This document shows positions 1-11,119 of a DNA stretch of 64,000 bases, piece after piece. Origin of the DNA: Trichoplax adhaerens (Eukaryota; Placozoa; Uniplacotomia; Trichoplacea; Trichoplacidae); NCBI RefSeq assembly GCF_000150275.1, contig NW_002060981.1, forward strand, positions 188,539 to 252,538, written 5' to 3'. The notes under the pieces were generated by a model. It was not told where the DNA came from and did no database searches. It saw nothing but the letters and a program-made list of their open reading frames with translations. The position numbers and the translations under genes were made by a program. Position 1 is the first letter of the stretch. Each line of letters starts with the position of its first letter.

Positions 1-1661
1 TTATTACTACCTATTTCTCTGTATGCCAATGAAACCGAAAAGTTATAGTAAATAAGGCACAAGCTGTATCTCTGGAGATATAACTTGGTACATGGGATAA
101 TAGATAGCTAACTACTTATATAGGATAAACTTACAATTTTCCAACGTAATTTTTATATTCCAGTAGCTTTGTATAGTCAAAATCATACAGATCGTTGTTA
201 TTTAGCTTGCTAATATAAAAAATGAGAGGAAAACAATTAGTACCAAATTTACTATTAAAACTGTTTTGGTGTAACTATTTTAATCGCTACTAATGTAGGA
301 CTATACATGAATTAGACTTTATCTCTTTATTGCAGTTACATTGTAGTCGGTGTTGCTGAAGTACCAACATGGTAAAGCCATCCATCACTAAGAGACATCA
401 ATTCATTATTATCCAATGCTCTAATCGAAAATAAAAATAAATTACTACATTCAATAGACTCTTACTTCTAAAGGGTGAGATCAAAACTGGAAATGCGGAT
501 AGGTACGATTAGATACTGGTATTGAAGCGATTGGATTTCAATATCAATAAAAGAGAAGTAACGAGTGTAGTTTTTCTTAATAAATAAGATAACTTCTATG
601 GAGATAAAGTATATTTGCATAATCATGCCGTTAACACGAATAAATTTAAGTTCAACTTTTCTAAATAGTTTTACTAGTAAAACTTGGTATCGAAAGGAAC
701 AAAGAAATGCATACTATAGTTATCCAGTATTTAGCAATAATTGGCATAAGGCGTACCAAAACGTTATAATTGATAAATCTTATAATAAAAGATAGAGAGA
801 TGAATCAGAAATGAACTCTCGAATGCAATACATTAGAGTATTTAAATTAAGGATCTCATTGAAAATTCTTGAAGCGCTTTCATAGAACTAGTGTACAACT
901 GCTTGAAATTTTATTATGGCCAATTTACGATTTAATATCTGAGTACCGATAATGTTTGGCTACAATAATTTTCGCCTAAAAGCTAACTCTTAAAAAGATA
1001 ATTTATTGATTAGCTATAATATAAATTTTTCGTAGATAACTTACTGTGATAGAGGATAGTGTTTTACTAACTTTAGCAAAAAAGACCGAATTTAATCCAG
1101 GTGAAGTAAGCTAGATCTCACAACAATATACGTTAAAGTAAGACTCCTAATTTAATATTAAAGTAATGGTCTACCTGAAAAGTACTAGCTTATTCAACTG
1201 TGAAAGTTTTGAAACTACTTTCTATTAGTTGTAGTTTGAGATATTATTTAGATAATTTTATTGATAAAGAAATTTACGATTACAGTAGTATGATATGTAA
1301 AATTTTATTAACTTACAAATTGTTTAGTGATGGAAGAAATGAGCAAGAAAAGGAAGTTAAAGCGTTATAGCTTAGGATCCTGAAAGAAATTTAATTTAAT
1401 ATGAATCCGTTTTTGTTATCGATTTATTGTAACAGTACGATCATAGATAATCTTGGCTTTACATTGATATTAAAATTTAGATAGCTATATAATTATCTTT
1501 AGTATGATCTAGAAAATTGTGCTATTTTATTAATTATTACTTGACTACAAAATAACTTATAGCAGTAACTAAATTTTTAACGAATAGATTACTAATCAAT
1601 ATTTAATTTGTTATAGCTCATCGAAAATTATAAGAAAAATGCTAACTATGCATGCCATAGT

Positions 1662-1684
1662 GTCACGAAAGTAATCTTCGTGAC
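1662..1684. repeat. 8-bp-arm hairpin GTCACGAA/TTCGTGAC
   Basis: This is a perfect inverted repeat with 8-bp arms and a 7-nt loop. The preceding base makes the left end TGTCAC, the same hexamer that bounds the inserted element at 8750-9187. A related palindrome occurs at 59384-59406. It may be an end or remnant of the same mobile element family. No second end was found nearby. Confidence 0.55.
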
Positions 1685-2102
1685 GTATACTTTATTTCTA
1701 TGTTACGTTCTATATCTGCTTATTTCTCAGGAATGTTTAATGGTCTCCTTAATTTTAATTTTAGTGGTTAACAAAATTGATATCCTTAATTTAGGATTAC
1801 ATAAGCTAAAATGGTAATTGCCAACCAGCTAAACTGGGTTTTATCTATCACCTCCAAGGTTGTTAAAGTTCAAAGTGCAATTCCTAAGCTTAGAGGAAAT
1901 GTCTTAGTAAGATAACTTTATATGTATCTGTTAAACTATTAACAAGCATTGATTATTTTAATACTGTTAAAGTAAATTTAATAGGATTAGACGGTATCTA
2001 ATCTGTACAGATAGAATCTCTTTAGGGTATCAATTTGACTAATTTCTAATCGACAGGTGACTTGTGTAGCTAAACCGGGTTTAGGTCCGAAACCTATATA
2101 AA

Positions 2103-2210
2103 CGGCGAGTTCGCCGACAATAAGTTAGATTGTGATTTTCTAGTAAGTCTTGAAGGTCTCGCTGTGTTAAACCCTGTCTGCCTTGGAATACCAATTGTCT
2201 GGTATTCCAA
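2103..2210. repeat. Cluster of two short hairpins
   Basis: Two inverted repeats lie within about 110 bp. One is CGGCGA/TCGCCG with a 2-nt loop at 2103-2116. The other is TTGGAATACCA/TGGTATTCCAA with a 6-nt loop at 2183-2210. A near-palindrome TAAACCGGGTTTA lies just before them. The patch is richer in G+C than its surroundings. It could be a structured RNA, a regulatory patch or a fold-back element remnant. No family is recognised. Confidence 0.4.
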
Positions 2211-5200
2211 ATAATGGTAGTAAAGGATAGAAATCGCCCTCTCAATCCTTGTTGCAAGTTAGGGCTATTCCTAGCTAGTAACACATATTCTCTTCAAAGT
2301 CATTATATTACAGCTCCAAAATTATTGAAACCGAATACCGTATCTGTAGAGACTATAGTAATAACTCGTCCTCTTTAGTCTAAGCAATAAAATCTACATT
2401 TTTTAGCTGCAAATCATCTAACACTGAATTAGACGATATCATTTATTGAATTGGCATAGATAAAATCACAGAAATATGTAATATCTATAGCAATGGCCAA
2501 TGGAAAGTATATATATTACACGCAAGACCTTTAAATACATTATTAGCTTCGTTATATTTGTCATTCAATATAAAGGATATATTGGCTAGAATTCAGTTAT
2601 TTTAGGTACAGTACTTACAATTCCTTCAGATTGTACAAATTAGAGAAGGTGTTTTCATTGATTTTGGAGATTAAATTATATGATAAATTGCTGAAAAATC
2701 ATTTACAGTGAAAAAAAATTTTTAGTATTGTAGATTAATTTCGGTCAGTTGCCGTCAATAAAACATCTAACGCCAAAGAAATTATTAAGTATTACATATT
2801 ACTAAGCTAGAACGTTTTACTAATGTATTCGTTAATAACAGATACTTTCCATTACATGGTTCTTAATTCTTGAGATAGTTGAAATGCAGTCGACGAAATG
2901 GTCTTTATTAAATTGTAGCTTAGATCACTAACATAAAAGATTGATCAGTTGCAATTACGATTAATCGCCTATAAAAATTCTATAAAATACAGTATGTTAT
3001 ATAATTTCATTTTAATTTATGTTATCAATCAGAACAAAAATATTTTCAAAAAGCTTCTTTGCCTTACATATTTTGCACGTTCTCATAGTATGATATTTGT
3101 GATTGGCTTATATTGCTGATGTCATTATATTGCATATATCTAATTTGATTGCATGTAAAGAAAATTAGAGAAAAACTAGATGCTAGTCTAAATAGATTTA
3201 AAGCAATTAACTTTAGATGATTTGAGGGTCGATTTTAAGGATATACGAGATAGCATGACTTTTACTACATTTATTACAGATGATTTAAATTATTCTCGTA
3301 GTCATACATTTAATAAGGTGGGCACTGGACTAGAAAGATGAAAAAATTTATTCCGTAACAATCGGCTAAGATATTATATAGACGTTCTGCTTTAAGTGTG
3401 AGTTATGACATATTTTTACAGCCATTGGAAGCTCAATAACGTACCAGAGTAAGTACTAGGGTGCGTAAATAGCTGAAATTATTTGTTATTAAATTACTAA
3501 TTAATTCTTTAGCGTGATCTCAAAGCCTAAACATATAGGTAATAAATGATTAATTTAAAATTAGATCAAATAGCTAAGAACACCGTAATATTTAAAACAT
3601 TAGATCATGACCAATACGGTATTGAGTTATTGATGCTACTGCTGGATGGGCTATCTGTAATAAGCTAGGCAAATTTTCGTTTGTATTGAGCTACCTATCT
3701 TGATACTGCTACATTAAGATTTACAACAAGGTGAAAATAAATTTAATTTTTCATTATAGCGACATTAGTGAGTGACACTACTTATGAAACTGTGGTAAAA
3801 ACCGTAATATTGTAAAAGGTTGAAGATTACAAAATTTCGCAAATTAATTTTTATGAATCAGCTATGTATCATTACTTTGAATACGCCCATTTTTGAGCGA
3901 TTTTTGAAACTGTTTAAAATTGATATTAACAAAGCGGGTAATGATTCTGAGTTATTAATTTATGTCAAGACCTACATTTGAATGACATCAAAGGCACTGA
4001 AATTGCCTCCTATGGGAATACTTTTAAGTTCTACGCTCTTGCATCGAATGGTTATTTTCGTACCATAACATGTACAATTGGTAAAAAACGTTGAAAAATC
4101 TGGAAATGGCCAAAAAGAGGAATAACACGTCATGTTAATCATGACTATTACTTATGATGAGCTTGAAGCGATTAGAATAATATTTTTGCCTTGTGATCTT
4201 AATATACTACAATATAAATATTTTAATATCAGATCATAACCAGGAACTCCTAAAAAAAATTCAGCTTATTTCTTTGGAGTCCCTGTTATAACACTATGTG
4301 CATTCAAAATAGTAACAATAACGAATTTATTCCTATTGGAAAGACAAGGCCTTATTAATTTGTTTTACATGGATAAAATTTAGAAAAACAATAGGAATCT
4401 CCAGTTACGATAAAATCTGTAGTTAAATTGGCAAGATATACCTACAGGCTTAATTTTAACAGTTCTTTAACGAATATCTTGAGTGACTAATTAGATCAGA
4501 AAAGTATTTATAGTCTATTTTCAACGCTATTTAATATTGAACGTTATTTAGTAAGCGGCGTAGAAAAGTTTAATTGCAATCTTAATAAATGAAGTTACCG
4601 GCAGCTTGTTTGTTGACTATCAGATTATTTATATTTTGCGATAGTGCGCTATAGTTGATTCATATTTTCTTGGTTATAGCTAAAGTATCAAATTATTTTA
4701 TTCTAAAAATTTTAGCCTTAGTATTCTGGCTTATAAGTATGTAAGATACGGAATCGTTGCTAAACTATAAGAAGTAGAATCCTACTATTGTGTGTTAACT
4801 TAAAAAATAGATCTATTTGACTACCTTGGCTGCTTATAAAAAATGATATTTTCACCAATTACACGCAAACACTGAGATAATGCTACAGGGATAGTACATC
4901 AGTTTATTTATGTTAATGTCTTCTTTCCATCAATCAAGTGCTTAGCAAATCCTTTTTTACCAGATACATTAAGTTGCTTATTTGTTAATAAATCAGAAAG
5001 AAAAGATAGCAGCTTCATCGTTTTCTGATTAATAGATACTGAATCCGTTTTAAACATTTAAAATAGTATAAATGTGCGAGCTGAGTAAAATGAATTACTT
5101 AGCATTTACATTATATAAATTCGTTTTGTTAGTACACTAAAAAAAATGCAAATTGAAGGTTGTATCCTAATTATTTACGCGTTAATTTAATCGCTCATAA

Positions 5201-8200
5201 ATCATTTAACTTATGTGATGATGATAAATTGCAAGGTAAAACGATAAGCAAGTAAATAAGCCCTACTTACTTAGAAACGGCAGAGAGTGGGATGTTATAC
5301 ACATTGTAAAGATTATTACTAGCCAATTAAAGCAGAATAAACTTGATTTACTCATGATGGCTTTTTCAGTTAGGACAGCGTTGTGACACCCAAATCTAAA
5401 ATATTAAAAGTTGTTTATCGATTGACAAGCTCAATGTAACGATTTTAAATTATTATATGGCTTTGATAAGGTAGTTTTGAATTACTTAGATGAGAATTAA
5501 AACAAAACTAAAATTAATAATAACAACCTTCTGGCGCGACTGAAACAAGAACATAAACTACAATATTCTTTGTAAGGATGCGAATTTTAATTGAATAGTA
5601 AAATGATATGGTGATTTTTATTTTTGTTAGGAAAGATAGTACAGGAATTTAAATGAAAATTGTTTATTGGTCGTTAGGCTAATGAACTGGTAAGCAAGTA
5701 CGTTATTGGTAATTTAACCATTATAACAATAACAATAAAGAATTACTTGATGCCCTCAATGATAGCTTGCAAATTTTAGTAAATTGAATCAATGCCTTTC
5801 TTTAACCTATTGATTACCAGAAACACTGAAATTACTTTATTATAGGTAGCAAACAAAACTATTATAAAAAATGTTCACTATCAGAAATGAAAAACGTATC
5901 GAGAACAAATTTATTTGCCATTGAAGCAGTCCCACGACTGTCAGATGATCTGCTGGTACAATGCAGTAGATAATTATCAGTAATGAAACGGTTAGGAAAG
6001 TCCTATTATTTTTAAATTGTAATGATATAAGGAAGTTCCTTTTAAAAAGATCTGAATTGTAACGTATCACAGAGAATCAAAACATTTAAAGGAAAAAATA
6101 CTGCGCCTCAAACCGCATCTACTTTGCAAATTTGGTATATTCTAATTAATCTAAAGTGTATTTTGTCAAACTAAATTAAGATATGCATTTCGATATCTTA
6201 TGTTTAACTATAATAAAAATTATGTATAAGTTTTAATTTGAACGGAATATAGTATCTTTGGAAAAGAAATTTCACTGCTATATGTTTTAGCCAGCTAAAT
6301 AAGTATTGTCGGTTATAGATCACTTCTATAAAATTATCGTCTCAGATCAAACATAATTCACTTTTCTATTGCATTTTCTACCAAAGCTTGGTCTAAAACG
6401 CGAATTAAGTCAACATGATATTTATTAATATACTTCATATAAGTAAGCGAATGTAGTATGATACATATTTTGCCAATTTTGTCGGACATATGACGTCAAT
6501 AATTGATCTAAAGCATTCCTGCTACCGGTGCTTAATTACAAACAGCTGATATTTACATATCGGATAATTTTAAATATCTTGAATCGGAACTGGAAACAAT
6601 GCATTATAATTTGCTCTTTGAAAATTTTCGCGTTCATTAAGAACAAATGTCCAATTATTTATTAGTAATTTGTTATTAAAAGTTTTGCCCATCCATTTGT
6701 TTCTGGGATATTTATGGTAAGTGATTTATGATCGATCATCGAAGTAAATGATTATTAACTAGAAGGTACATAGAACTGATCAAATAATCGTATTACTATA
6801 CTGTACAAAATTTAATATCTGATATTTCCCTAGATGGATGATCATCCATCTTTAATTGTTTTCAGCATTATTTTTGAAGAGATACCATTTATGAAATACT
6901 ATAAAGTTAACGATATTACATTAATCAAGCTGTCTAGCTGATGACAAGATTTTTTCATATTTAAAAGCTAGCACAATTGTTGGCATTATTAAGGAACAAG
7001 ATTAGATTAGTACATTACATTCTGAGTTTACTTTCTAAATTTGGTGTCATTAATTTATTAGGTTAAAGTACTGTTCTAAATTTATTTTTATAAATCAAAT
7101 AATTGTAATATTTTAAGCAGCTTTAAGAAAATTCTTTTAAAGTTAGCGGCAATAAAAATCATGTTCACTTCTTACAGAATGGGAACGTAACGGTTCTGCG
7201 TTACAATTAAAGTTACTTGATGATATGCTTAATATATCTTTATCTTAATCTGTTATATGACTAGTGGTTAATCAATGAATAATTTAATGTCATTTCAGAT
7301 TCGTGGGCATTACTTTCATAAACTGATATCTAATGTAGGTAATATACGGCAGTCATTATTGTGTCGGTTTGAGAATCTTAGTAAAACAGTTGGCGAAGAT
7401 TTGCTTATCACAATCGGACACTCTTAATGATTACTCTTAAATGCGCTAAATATCTATATGGATTGTAATTTATATAAATAGAATTATGCTATGGCAAAGC
7501 TTCTGAATATCAATGCCTTGTATGTATTGCACGATTTTATCATGCACAAATATTTTAAAGAAATTCATTGATACATTAGTATTTAAATAGGGGATGTGAC
7601 AGTGTTATATACTATAGTAGTATTAGAGTAGAAATATCTACGTTAGGATAATTTTGTTAGCCTATCCTTATTTAGTTAACTCCTAGGGAAATGTGAATTA
7701 TCTACTTACAGTTCGAATCCTTGTGATTGCAACTTACTTATGGTAGATTGTAAAATATCGTGGAAATGTCTCCTGCTAGGATATATCGTAATCTGACTAT
7801 TCTGTTTAGCTATCAGATATCTATGTTCGTAAATACAGTTGTCTGCATTAGGGAGCAATTGCGAAAATTAATGTCTAATTCAGGGAATGATTCCAAAGTT
7901 AATCGTACTAACTATGACTCATAAACTATTAAGGAAGAGTATATAAATGTAATATATCGAGTAATAAAGTTAATTCTTAAACTTAGTGTTTAACGTAAAG
8001 TAAAATACGAGGGGTCTAAATCTTTGTGTAGTCTGCTAGTAGAGCAGAAGTGTTCCTGATAGTGCAGATATCGCTCCTTGATACGTGGTTCAAAGAATTG
8101 ACTTATTGATCGCAAATTACGTTATCTTGTTGGAAAGCTGCTTTGCGACAGAAATGTACTGTCATCCTATCAATTTAGTGATTTAAAAATAGCATTTGTT

Positions 8201-8429
8201 ATATAGAAGCATTACAAGCTAGGAATGATCCTAGTCAGCAACAAACATTGAAAATATGCTTTCTAATCTGTACTACAGTAAATTAGAATATTAATCAGTT
8301 GATGTTTCTATGGAGGTATAATTAAGATTTTGCTCAGCGAGGACTCCAATCTCCAACGTAATGATATTCTACTTTATTATCGATGAGGTCGCTACTTCTA
8401 TAAGTTTGTGATTGTAATGTAACTAGTAT

Positions 8430-9406
8430 TGTGATTGCAGTCTGTCAGCCATGTTTAGTATAATTTACGGTAGATATTTATACTAAGAGATATTTGGCAG
8501 CCATAACTATAGACTGTAGTGGTATAGACTCTATGCTAGAGTACAGATGATTATATACAGTAAGGTGTTGAGTTACTAATAAGGTTATAGGTAAAAATAG
8601 AACTGTAAATCATATATTAGGATATGGTTAATTTATTGTACTTTGGCTGGTGTGAATAATGTCTACATAAGTACTGTAGTCGTATCCATATTGGATTAAT
8701 GATGGTCCGCAGTAGAATAGTGTTACTAAGAATAATTTAACTATGTGTATGTCACAAACCAGCTTCGTGACAAGGATAACGTAAAATAAATCTCTAAATC
8801 TCTTAAAATCTGCGGATTCAGTATCCCTACTCACAAGAATTTAGACGCCTTTGATTCTACGTTAAACTCAACTAGACAATTGAGAACTACTTTATTCAAC
8901 TATCTGACGGGCTTATATATACACTTCTACAGCAGCTAACATTCATGAGTCATCTTATAAAAATACTTAGATTAGAACATCTACCAACTAATTTTTCACA
9001 GTCGGACTACAATATGTCCATTCACAGAATCATTTCAGTGCACATTACAGCACAGCATTAAATTTACTGTAACACATTTATAATTAGAGTAATTTCTATT
9101 GTAAGTAACTAGTTGTAATACATTATCACTATATTATATTAACCAAATTTAGATATCTATTTCTTCACGGTAGCTCGTACCGTGACAGTGTAATATAAGG
9201 TTAAAGGTTGCCATGCGGATTGTAGCTGCGAATGCTACGAGAAGTATAAAAGCATGCAACTTTAGATTATCCTGCTAGTTCGTTCTAGAAGTCTTTAGTA
9301 GTAGTATTCGGCTAGAGTAGAGCTGTGTGTATTTAATCTTTGTATAAGATTCAATAAAGCCCTTATCTTTCTAAAATTTGGAATTTCGTGATTGGTATAT
9401 ATCACA
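8430..9406 (+). mobile_element. LTR-like repeat, copy 1, interrupted by an insertion
   Basis: It starts TGTGATTG and ends ATATCACA, so it has the TG...CA form and the short inverted ends TGTGAT/ATCACA typical of retrotransposon LTRs. Internally there is a TATAAAAG box at 9245-9252 and an AATAAA signal at 9353-9358, in the order expected for U3-R-U5 on the plus strand. It aligns along its length with copy 2 at 10577-11119, sharing for example a stretch containing GGCTAGAGTAGAGCTGTGTGTA-like sequence and the ATATTGGATTAATGATGG block. A 438-bp insertion plus its target duplication accounts for the extra length; without it the repeat is about 534 bp, against 543 bp for copy 2. No matching target duplication is seen around the LTR itself, so this is probably an old solo LTR or a remnant. 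Confidence 0.65.
8750..9187. mobile_element. 438-bp non-autonomous insertion inside the LTR-like repeat
   Basis: The segment is absent from the otherwise alignable copy at 10577-11119. It is flanked by a 5-bp direct repeat GTGTA (8745-8749 and 9188-9192), which looks like a target-site duplication. Its outermost 6 bp are inverted (TGTCAC/GTGACA). Just inside each end sits a small palindrome: an imperfect one at 8751-8771, and a perfect TCACGGTA/TACCGTGA with a 5-nt loop at 9165-9185. No coding capacity is evident. The structure fits a MITE-like DNA transposon derivative, and the family is unknown to me. Confidence 0.65.
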
Positions 9407-10576
9407 GTGATAGAGGGTTCGATGTGCTAGATGATGCGAGTGTAGCCGCCATACAGAGTATTGTACACAAGGAGTTTAAGAGAAATTATTACTTTATTGT
9501 AGAGATAGAAATTAAGGTACAGTGTGAGACCTAGCATAGATTAGTGTGCAAGCTGTAGTGAAGTAGCGTGTAGAATACTAAGGCACTAATAATTTTTAGA
9601 GTAAAAAATGCCGGTATTTATAGCTATTGAATTAGAGCACCTGCAGAGAACTAGATTTTAGAATTAGATATAATATATACTAAAAAAGTTACAGAATAAC
9701 AGATGATTGTAGAAGATTGTGAGTATTGTAGTAATGTAGTAATGTAGTAATGGACTGTAATAGCTAAATGCAGCAAGACATATTTGAATGTAAAGCAAAT
9801 AGACTTTAGATATGTCTATATTTAAGAGTAGATTACAGTTATAGTGCAATTCCAAATACTCTACAAGTTTAGGCACTCAAAGTTGCTTAATTATAGGAGT
9901 CACCTCATCTTTTAGAAATAAACCAAATTAATACGCTAAAATGTCTATATTTGTGCGAATTAAACACAATCCAATCCTAATACACTTATTGTATTGCTGC
10001 TAAAGTAATCAAATTCTACCAATGGCTTGATAAGTATACGCCTATATTAGGCTATTAAACTAATGTATGTCGTCTAAACTTGGAAGCTGTTCTTTCAAGT
10101 TTAACATCATTCGAGGTTGTAGATGCAATCTAGTTAAAGTATACTAGTCGGCAATTACTATTTTAGTCTACATAAACTTAAATTAATGATTACTAACACA
10201 TCAGCTGTTCTATACTAAAGCTATATTAAGTTATTGTTATTATGTTATGTTAGTGTTATGTTATTTGTTACAGTGTTATATATAAGTACTGGATTTGCTT
10301 TTTTATCACCTTTATATCTTATCTATATGTCCTTACGAGACTATTACTTATGCTAAAATTACAACTCAGCTAGCTTATAGACCGAAAGCATACTTCATAT
10401 GATTGTATAACACTTTCAAGTTACATCCTGCGCTTTGACTCTTATACTGTATATAGGTTGCGGCCAAGTAACACCCTGATATAATTAAAGTATTGAATAA
10501 ATTTGACAGTACTAAGCAAAAGTTATGCTTAAGAAAACGGGTGAGCCTGCGTCTGGCCTGTAAAAGAACGTATTAT
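9407..10576. other. Sequence between the two LTR-like repeats, no gene recognised
   Basis: The stretch between the two repeats is too short for a full gag-pol region, and I see no reverse transcriptase or gag motif in it. No primer-binding-type sequence beginning TGG follows copy 1. It may be unrelated flanking DNA between two solo LTRs, or the internal part of a very short, decayed element. Confidence 0.4.
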
Positions 10577-11119
10577 TGTGATTGTAGACTATTAGCTATG
10601 TTTAGTATAATGTACGGTAGGGTCTTTTATATTTTTATCTTATAATATATTTAGTAGCCCATAATTACAGACTGTAAGGATAAACTCTATGCTAGAGTAC
10701 AGATGACTAAATAGAGTAAGATGTTGAGCTGCTAATAAGGTTAGAATTAGAAATAGAATTGTAAATCGTATATTAGGGTATGCTTAGTTCATTACACTTT
10801 GAGTGGAAGAAATAATGTCTAGGCAAATACTATAATCATTTCCATATTGGATTAATGATGGTTTCTGTGAAATATTGTAACTAATAATAACTTGAATATG
10901 TGTAAAATATGGTAGAATGCTGCTATACTGATTATAGTTGCGAAGGCTACGGAGACTATAAAAGCAGGAGACATTAGATTATCTGATTATTCTTTCTAGA
11001 AGTCGTTCAGTAGTTGTGTTCGGCTAGAGTAGAGCTGTGTGTAGCTAGTCCTTGTATTGGATCTAATAAAGTTCTAATTTTCTATAACTTTGGGATTTTT
11101 GTGATCGGATTTTATCACA
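10577..11119 (+). mobile_element. LTR-like repeat, copy 2
   Basis: This is the uninterrupted counterpart of the repeat at 8430-9406. It begins TGTGATTG and ends TTATCACA, with TATAAAAG at 10957-10964 and AATAAA at 11065-11070. It is followed immediately by TGG, the usual first bases of a primer-binding site, but no gag or pol frame follows. The two copies differ at many positions, so the pair is old or comes from separate insertions. No target-site duplication is visible. Confidence 0.6.

Larger units (their letters stand above)
1..8429. other. AT-rich stretch with no recognised gene
   Basis: No open frame here exceeds 76 codons and none resembles a known family. Stops are dense in all six frames and I found no chain of exons with good splice sites. 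It contains isolated short palindromes, described separately at 1662-1684 and around 2103-2210, and one CRE-type octamer TGACGTCA at 6491-6498. Whether it is intergenic, intronic or decayed sequence cannot be told from the bases alone. Confidence 0.6.

Noticed and set aside
3780-5830. Loosely protein-like plus-strand readings broken by many stops
   Set aside because: AT-rich random sequence gives similar Lys/Asn/Ile/Leu-rich strings. No conserved motif or splice chain was found.
9411-9425. GGGTTCGAT resembling a tRNA T-loop after LTR-like copy 1; similar GTTCGAATCC at about 7710
   Set aside because: No acceptor stem, D-loop or anticodon arm can be built around either one.
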